A stretch of 64,000 nt of DNA from Piper betle. Its lineage: Eukaryota; Streptophyta; Magnoliopsida; Piperales; Piperaceae. This document shows, piece after piece, positions 34,274 to 44,455 of the stretch (the stretch's first letter is position 1; each line of letters begins with the position of its first letter). The position numbers and the translations under genes are program-made. The notes beneath the pieces were generated by a model, which saw only the letters and a program-made list of their open reading frames with translations, did not search any database and had not been told where the DNA came from. The stretch covers positions 1 to 64,000 of the forward strand of contig JAURVB010010162.1 in assembly GCA_033002965.1 (NCBI GenBank), written 5' to 3'.

Positions 34274-36166
34274 ATGGTGACACAGACCCGCCGGACACAG
34301 ATTAGGACCCCATCGCCTCCAGTAGCCAGACAGGACAGTCCTAGCCCTGTTCACAGTGACGCCGCCTCCAGTCAACCTAGGACTGCCATGCCACCAGTAG
34401 AGGTCAGTGTGCCAGTTTCAGCTAGCCGACGTGGTGAGAGCCATCGTCGAGACAGTCGCCACGACCGAGATAGTCGTCGAGACCGAGATAGTCGTCGGGA
34501 CCGAGATAGTCGCCGGGACCGAGACAGTGGTCGTGACAGTTACTGCACCAGAAGTAGTCGACAGGAGAGAGACGCAGCGATCACCAGGTTGGCGGAAGCT
34601 CAGATACAAATGCTGCACAGTCAGGAAGAATTTAGGAGACAAATGCTGCAAGACCAAGAGGAATTCAGGAGAGAGCTCAGACAGATAGCCCTTTCTGTGG
34701 CCAGAACTGAGAAGAGACCAGCAGTGGGTGAAGAGGCACCGGGAGAGCCAGCAGTTTCCATAGACCCCGTACCGCCGCCTCCTCCTCCACCGCTGCAACA
34801 GAGGGCTACTCCAACGACAGCCCCCTTATTTGCCCCACTTCAGGCGGGGATGAGACCGGACATCAGTGGAACCGCAGCAGTAGGTAGCGGGCAGACTGCA
34901 GGCGGAAGTGGAGCTGCAAGATTTGATGGTATACCAGCAGGTACGGGACCACAAATTCCTCGGTATGAGCAAGGAGAAGGATCGAACAGATCAGTGGATA
35001 CGAGGAAATTGGGACTGTGGCAGTACGAGAAGTTCGTGAAGAATGGTGGACGACCGTTCTTTGGAAAGTTGGACGCGGAAGAGGCATTCTTGTGGATATC
35101 GTCAGCCATAGGTGTGTTTGACACTATGGCATGCCCGATGGAGCACCGAGTGCGCATCATCACAGGAGCATTCCAGGACGAAGCCAGGATATGGTGGAGT
35201 TCGGTCCAGAATTCTATATTTGCCCATCGTCAGCCCCAGGACATCACATGGGAGGAATTTAGGGCGGAATTCGATGGAAAGTATTTCCCGCCAAACATCA
35301 GGAAGAGAAAGGAACGAGAATTCCAGACGCTGAGGCAGGGACCCATGACGGTGGTACAATACGAGACTAGGTTTAGAGCTCTGGAGAGATTTGCACCAGA
35401 CTTGGTGTCCACCGAAGAAAGAAGGATAGAGCGTTTTTACGAAGGCCTCCATCACGAGATCAGGATGGCCTATTTGGATAGGAAGTTCGCTACTTTTGGT
35501 GATGTTGTGAGAGCTGCAGGCGAGGCAGAACGAGTTATAGCTGCTAGACCTCGCCAGGATGTTGACCAGAGGCAGCAACATTCGAGGCCGTATCAGCCAG
35601 AGCAGGGAGAACAGCAGAGACATCGGTCAGATGCACCAGTTGCCATGAGGGCTATGGATGCCCAAGTTCAGGGCTACAGAGCACCCTTCTGTCAGAATTG
35701 CCGACGTCGTCATGGAGGTGAGTGCAGAGCAGGCACAGACGGATGCTACAGATGCGGTCAGCAAGGACATAGAGCTGTAGAGTGCAGAGTAGGCACAGAC
35801 GTATGCTATAGTTGCGGTCAACCAGGGCATAGAGCCGCAACTTGTCCAACTGGCCAGACCCAACAGGTGACGCTCCCAGCACCACCGCAGAGACTTGCAC
35901 TCCCAGCTCCCCAGCAACAACCACAGCAGACAGGCAGAGACCAACAGCCACTGAGGCAGCAGCAGAGAGGACTTGTAGCTATCATGACAGGACAAGAACA
36001 GCAAGCCTTGGATCAGAGAGGAATGCAAACAACACCACCACCAGGACCATCCATTTCGGTACCACCATGGACAGCTGGGATGGACACAGCCACGATTGCT
36101 GAAGCACTGGAGGATACGACAAATGTGACAGGTACGCACGCGTCTCACCTCGGATTTCACATTTAG
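34274..36166 (+). CDS. gag: Gag polyprotein of element B, 630 codons, intact
   Basis: Structural protein that would form virus-like particles in the cytoplasm and package element RNA. Residues 1-50 are Ser/Pro-rich. Residues 59-89 are Arg/Asp/Ser repeats (DRDSRR type) encoded by 18-bp tandem repeats. About 105-140 is a Gln/Glu-rich, probably coiled-coil segment (QMLHSQEEFRRQMLQDQEEF). About 245-420 is the retrotransposon gag domain with YEKFVKNGGRPFFG, DEARIWWSSV and FPPNIRKRKEREFQTLRQG. The nucleocapsid end has an atypical CQNC...H...C finger, then two CCHC knuckles near residues 491 and 511 (CYRCGQQGHRAVEC, CYSCGQPGHRAATC). A Gln/Pro-rich tail follows. In full-length relatives the sequence after VTGT continues into protease; here it ends after about 10 more codons, at the junction of the pol deletion. 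The start at 34,274 is supported by the parallel start in A. Confidence 0.93.
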   Translation: MVTQTRRTQIRTPSPPVARQDSPSPVHSDAASSQPRTAMPPVEVSVPVSASRRGESHRRDSRHDRDSRRDRDSRRDRDSRRDRDSGRDSYCTRSSRQERDAAITRLAEAQIQMLHSQEEFRRQMLQDQEEFRRELRQIALSVARTEKRPAVGEEAPGEPAVSIDPVPPPPPPPLQQRATPTTAPLFAPLQAGMRPDISGTAAVGSGQTAGGSGAARFDGIPAGTGPQIPRYEQGEGSNRSVDTRKLGLWQYEKFVKNGGRPFFGKLDAEEAFLWISSAIGVFDTMACPMEHRVRIITGAFQDEARIWWSSVQNSIFAHRQPQDITWEEFRAEFDGKYFPPNIRKRKEREFQTLRQGPMTVVQYETRFRALERFAPDLVSTEERRIERFYEGLHHEIRMAYLDRKFATFGDVVRAAGEAERVIAARPRQDVDQRQQHSRPYQPEQGEQQRHRSDAPVAMRAMDAQVQGYRAPFCQNCRRRHGGECRAGTDGCYRCGQQGHRAVECRVGTDVCYSCGQPGHRAATCPTGQTQQVTLPAPPQRLALPAPQQQPQQTGRDQQPLRQQQRGLVAIMTGQEQQALDQRGMQTTPPPGPSISVPPWTAGMDTATIAEALEDTTNVTGTHASHLGFHI

Positions 36167-36204
36167 TAGATAGCTACCAGAGTGAAACCTCCTTAATCTA
36201 AAAT

Positions 36205-36237
36205 TTCGAGGACGAAATTTTTATAAGGAGGGAAGGT
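36205..36237 (+). promoter_or_regulatory. Polypurine tract region of element B
   Basis: AAATTTCGAGGACGAAATTT, then AAGGAGGGAAGG, directly before the 3' LTR. It matches the equivalent site in A. Confidence 0.88.
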
Positions 36238-39067
36238 TGTAAAACCCGTGACTCGAGTCAGGGTTTTACGTTACCGAACCAGTCGGTTCGACCGTTGGTT
36301 CGAGTCGAGTCAGTTTCATGAACCGCGTGCTGAGTCGAGACCAGCCGTGAGTTATGAGCGATGAGAGTCAGGTGTACCTGAATATATGATGATAACGTCG
36401 AGAAGATGGTGAGAGATGAGTTATCAGAATATATGAAAGTATGCAGTATTTTTTTCTTTTATATGTTTGATCGTAGAAATAGTTTTAGGCCGAATAACGC
36501 ATTAGGACGCGTTGGATTATATTCGGGTGGGTTATTAGTTATAGAGCATGCCATTTGGATGTTGTTGTGTTTGTTTTATTTTATGGAATTTTTCCATATT
36601 TTTCTAGATTTTTTTAGAATTTATTACGAACTAGTTATTATTTTGACTCGAGTAGGAATCGAGTCAATACTTATTTACGAAACTGCCATTGAGCATGTTT
36701 TCTCCTCTCCCGACACTTTTTCCTACCCAAACCCTCGCCGCCCATTGTGATTGCTGCCGCCGCCGCTGCCGACGCCGTACTGCCGCCGATCAACGCCGCC
36801 CCGCCCCGCCGTGCCGTCGCCGTGCCGCCACGACCAACCCCGGCCACCGTCTCGCCGCCACGACGCCGGAATCGCCCCACGAAACCACCTCGGCCGCCGC
36901 CACTTCGAGCCGGATTCCGCCGCCGTCCGGGCCGCACCGCCGCCGCTGTGACCCCGACGACCACCCCCTCGCCGTCGCCGACGTTTCCCCCACCATCCCG
37001 ACCGCCGTCGAGGCCGGCCGGAGCCCCGATCGGAGACACCACCGCCGCCGCCGCCCATTTTCAACGCCGCCGTCGACGGCCATCGCCGCCTCGGCTACCC
37101 TGTTTGACACCACCATTGGACCGAGCTCGTCGAGCTGGTGCCGATAGACCCCCTGATTGCCCCGTCCCGAATCATCGCCGGAAAACCGTCGGAATCCGCC
37201 GGAAAACCGCCGACACTCGCCGGAAAACCGACCGCGAAAATTGGATTCGTGGGAAATTCGCCGGATCATCCGCCGAACGCACCCAGTCCAATCTGATCGG
37301 ACTTCGGACGCCGCTAGGTGCCGAATTCGAGTTTCGAGCCGCGAAACGGAAACCCTAGCCGTCGCCGATTTTCGACGACGCGAGGTATAATTTATTTTAA
37401 CTTAATTAATTGAAAGTATTGATTATTAGAATTTGCATGCTATGATTGATGAATTGTGCATTGTAATTACTTATATAAATGTGGATTTGATTTAGAATAA
37501 AATATGAAATTTGTGGAATTGTGTGGTGTTAAAAATAGAAGTTATGAAACTAATTAGGGTTATTAGGTAATGATCATGATCTAATGCAAACTAGCCTAAG
37601 TAGACTTGCTAGAATTGATATAGGTTAATGTGTGTTGATTGATGCGTGATTGTGTTGATTGTGCGTGCATGCTATAGGATGTGTGATTCATCATGCGGGC
37701 GTTAGTATTTAGTTTGATTGTGTAGGTACGGTGTAGGAGCTCGCCGCCTAGGCGCGTGGACCCGTTTGGAGCTTCTACCAGGTCCGTTTAGGACTCGTTC
37801 TCTGATTTACGCTACTCTCTTGTGTATTTGATTTATTATGTGCAGGACGAGTTAAGTGGCGTTTTATCGAATCCCACTTAACTCGGGCCATTTAGCCAAC
37901 GATTTTCCGGATTAATAACCCTCGAGGATGAGATCCCTCGAGTTTGTTTTCGAACTTCAGATCCAGCTCACGTTGCCTTCGGGCCTATTGTATAAATCCC
38001 AACCCAGACCTATATATATGTATAGTTTTCGTGTTTTTGTGAGAGACTGAATGAGGGAAATCCGACTACCGTGCTACGCGAGCGGGCACGTGTGTGTCGA
38101 CAGTGGGCTCTGGAATGGTGTGCGGGCCGTTTCATTCCCGAGGGATCCTGACAACTCCACCTTTGAGTTCCTCAAACCCGGAGAAGTGTGGAGGTTCACG
38201 GGTACTGCATTGCAGCGCATGTCTAGACTTGTGGTTTCAAAGGGTACTGAAGGCGACTGCCTGAGAGTACTCGGCCTTCGTGCTCAAGGCCAGGAGTAAT
38301 ATGGAAGGTGCAGAGGGCGGAAAGGAATGAGATTTGACGCGAGAAGCAATAGAGAAATGGCCGAGGCATGAGAATGTGAAAGATAGGGGGACGCTGTCGA
38401 CCCGAGGGCGACGGCTCCCGTATGTGCCCTGATGAGAGTTCTTGAGGAAGTATATGGTTTTCATTCAACAGGAGAGTTTGCTCTCCTGTGCCAGATTGAT
38501 ATTAGTTATTTTCCGGGCCGGTAACACTCGTTACTGACGGTTTTTCTATATATATGTAGGTGAGAAATGCGAAGGATGAAAGCTGTCGGGACTGCGGAGG
38601 AGCAGCACGGAACCGCGCACACATGTACCTGCCGCGTGTAACGTATAATGATGGTGTGTTATTGTTATGTAAACGATAATTTTGATGTGTTTGCTTGAGT
38701 GAATTACTTGTTATGAAACGAACTGATAAATATGAATGAGTAGGGAGCCTTGGAGTACAGACTCGGCTCAGGTAAAAACGAATGAGATAATGGTTGAATG
38801 TCAGGGTAGATTATTATGTGTTACTGTATTTTTATAAAATAGTATATATTTTCTTTTGGTTTTTTTCATTTATTATTTTGTCTTGTCTTTGCTTGTACAT
38901 CATAGCATGCATGTAGGACTACGTTAGAACCCACGCATCCCATCCATGCATTTCATGTTTGCATCTCCATCTTGAGACACCGAGGGCAGATCCGGGTCGG
39001 CTTAACCGAACCCAGTAGATTAGCGAACGGTTCGGTCGCCGGTGACATTTCTGGGTCTGTTCATGTT
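36238..39067 (+). repeat. 3' LTR of element B
   Basis: It starts TGTAAAACCC and follows the 5' LTR closely, with the extra 315 bp at 36,960-37,275. The final part departs near 39,063. The GC-rich block (36,730-37,390) yields a 203-codon Pro/Arg-rich frame on the plus strand and others on the minus strand; these are compositional. Confidence 0.92.
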
Positions 39068-39114
39068 TGCATCTTCCATCTTTATCGATCAAGAGTTGAC
39101 TCTGATACCAATCT
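39068..39114 (-). promoter_or_regulatory. Primer binding site and leader start of element A
   Basis: TGGTATCAGAGTC on the minus strand at 39,110-39,098 is one base off the initiator-Met site, followed by leader sequence that continues at 31,478 beyond element B. The adjoining word TGCAT at 39,068-39,072 is the right copy of the duplication made by B. Confidence 0.88.
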
Positions 39115-42096
39115 TGTAACACCCCAATCCGGTTTATTCCCAACCCGCACCAGAACTGTTACAAAGGATCGAACTACTCATAAACCGATTAAGTTGGCTG
39201 ACCCAAAACCTAAACGGCTACGACATAACCCTCTCGACGTCTCAAGATGGAGCACGCCGCTAATGCGCAAACAATATATGAATAAGATGCAAAACCCTAG
39301 CATGATACTACGTGAATGTTATGATGATAGCCACACACAAAATAATTTAAATAGCAACAAAATTTCCAAAATCCTGAAATAAGACGGACAGAATCTCCCC
39401 TAAAAGTGCAATAAGGGGACAACCTGTTAAAATACGGCACAATATAGTATATATATAAAACAATAATTTATATCGCAATAGAATTCAAATCATCCACACA
39501 TATTGTAATTGGCATCTCGCCCACTTGCAATTCATGCTCATCATGTTTTTGTTCATTTTCAACTCAACATAGCTGATCATTCCTGGACATTAGAACATTT
39601 CCAAAACATTTCTAAGAAAATTCATACATTTCTAAGAAAAAGACCTACAAGTCTCATAGCTCATGCATATGTACACAACCATGTATATCACCAAGCATCA
39701 TTCAACCCACATCATATCTTACGCAAAAGTCGACGTGGCGCCAGGCATGTGTGTGCAATGCAAGCGCTAGTCCTTCGTCAAGGCCGGCATACACCATTCA
39801 TCATCCTCACCTACATATAGTAGAAAAACGTCAGCAACGGGTGTCACTGGTCCGAAAATAACTAATATCAAACTGGAACATGACAGCAAACTCTCATGGA
39901 AAGCAAGCAATTATATATCTTCCTCAAGAACTCTCATAGGGCTACTAAAGAGGAGCCATTGAGCAGCTGACTCAACAGCATCCTGATCTATCTGGTACTG
40001 TGCCGCTCTCGGCACTTCTTTTTCAGTACTTCGCGTAAAACTTTTATCCTAAGCCCTCTCCAAACCTCCATATTACTCCTGGCCTTGAGCACGTAGGCCG
40101 AGTACTCTCAGGCAGTCGCCTTTAGTACCCTTTGAACCACAAGTCCGGACATGCGCTGTACTAAACAGTACCCGTAAACCTCCACGTTCTCCGGGTGTGA
40201 GGAACTCAAACGCGGAGTTGTCAGGATCCCTCGGGAATGGAACAATCCGCTGGCACTAATCCAGAGCCCGCTTTGACTGTCACGGCATCCGCTCATGGTA
40301 CGTGCAGTCGGTTTCTCCATCTCTCATCTCACTGAAAACTCGATAAAACTATTTATAGGGCTGGGTCGGGATTTATTATAATAGGCCCGAAGGCAACTTG
40401 AGGTGGATCTTATTTTCGAAAACAAGCTCGAGGGATCTCATCCTCGACGGGTTATTAATCCCGAAAACAATCGACCAGATGACCCGTGTTAGGTGGGGTC
40501 TGATAAATCATCCACCTGACACGTTCTACAATCAATAAATCAAATCACCGATAGAGTAGAGCGATAAAACCTGAGAAGCGTGTCCTAACGGACCTGTCAG
40601 AAGCTCCAAGCGTAGTCTCGTGCCTAGACGGCGAGCTCCTGCAACGAACCTACATGAACATAACTATTTACTAACGCCCATACATATATGATGCACGCCT
40701 ATATAACTAATATATCCACATTCATACATGAATCTAATCAAACATGACAATTATCTCAACAATCACACTAAATCTCTAATTGTCAAGCAAGTTAATAATT
40801 TTATGATTTCATACGTTACTTATTACCTAGCACTTTTAATTCCAATTTCAAAACATACCTATTCTAATTAGGTGACAATGGTTTAATCAATTTAATCTGT
40901 TTAACTTAATACTAGCATGCAAAACCTAATTCATGCAAATTCATAAATTAACTCAGTTAACAAGCATTTAATTAACTATTCAATGGTTTACTAACAATTT
41001 CATTAGTGAGCATTTACATCACACAACACAATCTACGCTAATCATAACATGTTTATCATAATTCACGATTAATTAAACTAAAATCATGAAGTTAATAAAA
41101 TTAATTCCAATATGCTACCATGACCACAACATGTATGTAATAATTCTAAAGAAAAAGGAAGAACCACCTCGCGATCGGCGCTGAAATCGTTGCCGACGGA
41201 CGAAGGCGGTGAAGGCGAGCCGGCAGTTTTCTGGGCACTGTGCCGGCGGTTTCTAGCAATTCTGTGGTTTTCCAGCGACTACTCCGGCGGAGCAATCGGA
41301 GGTAAGGGTTAGCACCGTCTCGGCGAGCTTGACCCAATGGTGGTGACGACAAGGGCAGCCGTGGCGGCAATGGCCACCGAACGATGGCGTCGAGTGTGGT
41401 CGGGGCGGTCGGTCGCTCCAATCAGACCCACAGCCGGCCTCGACGGCGGAGCTAGGTAAGGGGGAAAGGTAGGGGAAGTCGAGGGAAGAGCTTCGACGTC
41501 ATAGCAGCAGTGGTCCAGTGCAGATGGCGGCGGAATCATGTCGGGAACGGCCGTGAAATAGTGGGCGATGTCCGGCGTCGTGACGGCTGGACGGCGGCCG
41601 GGCATGGTCGAGGCGGCAAAGGCCACGGCCGAGCTGGCGGTGGCGAGGTGGCAACGTCTTAAGGGCAGCGGCAGTGAAGACGTCCGGTTTGTGGAAGGGA
41701 GATGAGAAATATAGGAGTGGCAAACTTGTAATTAGAACTTGACTCGACACCGGCTCGAGTCAAGAATAATAACTAACTCGGAATAAATCCCAAAAAAATT
41801 GGGAAAAATCACATAAAATCAAACAAAACAACACAATATCCAAATGACATGCATTGTAACTAATAACATGCCCGAACACCATCTAATGTGTCCTAATGCG
41901 TTATTCGGCCTAAACTAATTCTACGGTCACAACATGAAAAAAAGATTCGATCATCTGTATACTCTCATATCTACTGATAACTCAGTTTGCTGATGCGTAT
42001 CTGACGCTATCATCGATACTTGGGTATACATGAACCCCCATAGCATGTCCACACGGTTGGCCTTGGCCCGACACACGTGTTCTAAAAGCTGAACTC
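39115..42096 (-). repeat. 5' LTR of element A, start truncated
   Basis: Aligns with 23,878-27,320, without the 485-bp duplication. The match ends near 42,095 (GAACT), so about 75 bp of the LTR start, and with it the right target duplication, are missing. The GC-rich block is at 41,160-41,690. Confidence 0.92.
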
Positions 42097-42700
42097 ACGC
42101 CGAAGGCCGGCTTGTGCTCCGCTGCCCGCCTACTCAACTAGATTCGCCAGACGTAGAGCCCGCCAACTCAATTAGATCTACCAGACCGCTGCTGCCAAAA
42201 TTCTTCCAAATTTAAAGAGGCATAGAATTGGGGGAATGAGGATGAATGCCAAACTTGAAGTGCTGAGATAGCAAGAGGAGTGTGAGGATGATGGCCAACA
42301 ACTGTGAGGGCTCGACAATGGCGACGGTGATGTTGGGGCATAGGGGGAGATGGGGGGTGGCTAGCTCCAGAGGGTTATTTATTTTCGACTGCCGGGCTCG
42401 ACAAAAAACTCAGACAATGACTAGATCATACAATTTTCGTCCAAACAAATTTTGAACAGACGTGGACATAGCTTGCACGACGTCCATCCAAACAGATGCC
42501 CACCACTAGAGAAGATGGAGAGGATGTCAAATGGCAGGTAGGGAGAAAGTTATAACGGGTGCTTCGGGCAGCGTCTGTGCTTCAAAGTCAGCTTGTGGGA
42601 CCCACCTCAAAATTCTAGATGGTTCACTTAGCTAAGGCGCGCAACCATTCATTGGTTGTAAAAATTATCCCCAAGAAAAATAAACAAAAAAAATTGAAAA
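42097..42700. other. Unassigned stretch right of element A
   Basis: Mixed-composition DNA with no reading frame or repeat partner that I can support. It separates truncated A from the peptide gene. Confidence 0.4.
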
Positions 42701-42794
42701 CAACAATTAAAAAAATAAATTGAGCACAATATTATTTCATTATCGATAATAAAGTTGTTTTAGTCACAACAACCAAAGGTTACATTGCAGCATT

Positions 42795-43119
42795 TTAACA
42801 CTTGCAGAAGCAATACCGTTTGTTGTCTTTAAGCACACATAGGCCATCTTTATCACATCCATTTTGGCAACCTGCCCTGCAATGATCATACATGGCCGGT
42901 GATGTGGGGTCACACAAAGGTTCTTCATAGTATGTGCAACAATTAGCTGCGGTAGGAAATGCAACAAACATAGAACCTATATTACAGGAAACTATCATAA
43001 AACAATTGAAATTCAAGGGCTAAACAATAACTTCAAAGGAAAAGAAATTGTGCTTTTTAAATTTTTAGTAGCAAGAACATGAAGAGGAAAGTGATGCGCT
43101 TCACTCCAACTTTGGCCAT
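42795..43119 (-). CDS. Cysteine-rich secreted peptide gene, defensin-like (exon structure uncertain)
   Basis: The first ATG (43,119-43,117, minus) opens MAKVGVKRITFLFMFLLL, a typical plant signal peptide start, and runs into a stop at 43,059. A second frame, 43,016-42,795, carries a hydrophobic stretch ending PTAA and then a short mature peptide with ten cysteines: CC, then single C's with spacings 7, 10, 3, 3, 5 and 8, ending CFCKC and a stop. The GLC...YC part fits the gamma-core GxCx(3-9)C of defensin-like peptides. The obvious model is two exons with acceptor AG near 43,002 (TGTAATATAG) or 42,968 (CTACCGCAG), but no GT donor lies in the expected place at the end of exon 1 (it reads CTACTAAAAATT). 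So either the donor is mutated (pseudogene), or translation starts at the internal ATG at 43,016, whose first 24 residues are also hydrophobic. Family and role (defence or cell signalling) are inferences. Confidence 0.55.
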
Positions 43120-43297
43120 CTTGATGATCTTAGTAAATAAATTTCTACAATAATTGGAGTATCAAACTAAATTTAATAAGACTGTCGGTAATAAAACTCA
43201 ATTTTTGAGACCTAAATTAAATGTAATTAATTTGTGTACCTCACAGCAGAATATAAAAAATAAATATCCTCACAAATCAAATACTATGCAGGGGGTT

Positions 43298-43307
43298 CTA
43301 TTTATAG
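43298..43307 (-). promoter_or_regulatory. Candidate TATA box of the peptide gene
   Basis: CTATAAATAG on the minus strand, about 180 bp upstream of the first ATG of the peptide gene. It is a perfect plant TATA motif at a plausible distance for a short 5' untranslated region. Confidence 0.5.
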
Positions 43308-44455
43308 ACTAAAATAGACCTCTCCTCTTCTTATCTTAAATGCTCCATATCTTGTAGGACCACAGATTTCGTTCAATGCTCCTAAATATTAGATAAATCT
43401 AATCAGTATTTCCCTGAAAAGATATATATATAGACATGCAGAGTACATAAAACTAGAGTTACTTGAATTAATATTAAGCATTTCTTTACTTCACATTATT
43501 ATCTTATGGGAAAATGCAAAGTTAATAGTTACCAGGAATTTGCACCCTCTAGGCCACAATTTTCTATAATAGACAATAATATTATATTATCTAAACCTTA
43601 AATACATAATATTAAATGATAAATAATTTTGGAACCATAATTATAACATATTGGACATTCATGTATAAAATTTGGCTAGATGTTCCCAACTAATGGATGT
43701 ATCTAATAATTATGTCATACAATTATGTATACAAATTTTGATCGATGTGCCAATAGTGGGCATATCGAAAATCTGTGTTCAACCATTGATTGATCGTAAC
43801 CAAAGTTAGCATGAAAAATTTATCTTGAATGGTTGTGAAGAGAATCATAGACTATGCACACATTCAATGTGGTGATCTGTTTATGAGAGGCCAAATACTC
43901 GAATATTGTATATTGAAAACCCATCTTTTTCCTTAAGAGATCATTTAAAAATAAACGTTTACTCTTTTACAATATTTCTCCAATTGATACTCAAGTTTAG
44001 TTTGATTTACTAGCTCGTGTCTAATGTCACAAACTGTTCAAGCACAAGGTGGTATTATAATGATATTATAATGAAGGTGGATAGTTATTTTACTGATGGC
44101 GATATAAATCAAGGGAGTTAAGGCAAAAAATGATGAATTTGAAAAAATAAAAATAAAAAAGAAAGCAAAGAAAAGTGTACTCTAGCACACCCTATTTTTT
44201 GGTCCATGGGCGGACCAAAATACTATGTTATAATTTGAATGTTGTTCGTTAGTTTACTATGGTACACTCTTTACGAAATCAGATTTCAACCCATAAGGAG
44301 CTTTAGGATGAACACCTTACAAAATTTTTATAAAATGCATATTAATTCATTCTATCATATAAATGTTCTTAAACTTAAGGGAGCTCCTTGTTTGAGCACT
44401 TTTGAGTCATGGGAGGGGGAACACCTCTCCAGCAACTAAGAGGGTGATTTTAAAA
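43308..44455. other. Unassigned AT-rich stretch
   Basis: No gene recognised. A 66-codon plus-strand frame near 44,239-44,439 has no domain. The stretch probably includes upstream DNA of the peptide gene. Confidence 0.4.

Larger units (their letters stand above)
31479..39067 (+). mobile_element. Element B: gag-only gypsy element inserted in the leader of A
   Basis: The layout is 5' LTR (31,479-34,015), PBS, leader, intact gag (34,274-36,166), polypurine tract and 3' LTR (36,238-39,067). Between the gag stop and the 3' LTR there are only about 70 bp: protease, RT, RNase H and integrase are entirely missing. The LTRs are nearly identical except for a 315-bp indel, so B is young and younger than A. 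The target duplication is GGCAT (31,474-31,478) against TGCAT (39,068-39,072). The last 25 or so bp of the 3' LTR are altered by a small deletion. Transposition of B would need pol in trans. Confidence 0.92.
23878..42096 (-). mobile_element. Element A: decayed Ty3/gypsy (Tekay/Del-like chromovirus), interrupted by element B
   Basis: On the minus strand the order is 5' LTR (42,096-39,115), initiator-Met primer binding site (39,110-39,098), leader interrupted by element B, gag remnant, protease remnant, reverse transcriptase, RNase H, integrase, polypurine tail, and 3' LTR (27,396-23,878). This is the Ty3/gypsy order, with integrase after RNase H. The LTRs differ at several percent of positions by eye, more than those of B, as expected for the older host element. 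Gag is largely deleted, pol has stops, frameshifts and lost catalytic residues, and the 5' LTR lost about its first 75 bp. Confidence 0.92.

Noticed and set aside
34407..34798. Overlapping frames on both strands with Val/Thr/Glu or Arg/Ser repeats
   Set aside because: They are shadows of the 18-bp repeats encoding the DRDSRR segment of Gag.
36747..37358. 203-codon plus-strand frame, Pro/Arg/Thr-rich
   Set aside because: It lies in the GC-rich block of the 3' LTR of B, is broken by the 315-bp indel in the 5' LTR, has equally long frames on the other strand, and has no domain.
42764..42967. Alternative minus-strand frame over the peptide gene
   Set aside because: It overlaps the ten-cysteine frame out of register and lacks a signal peptide or a cysteine pattern.
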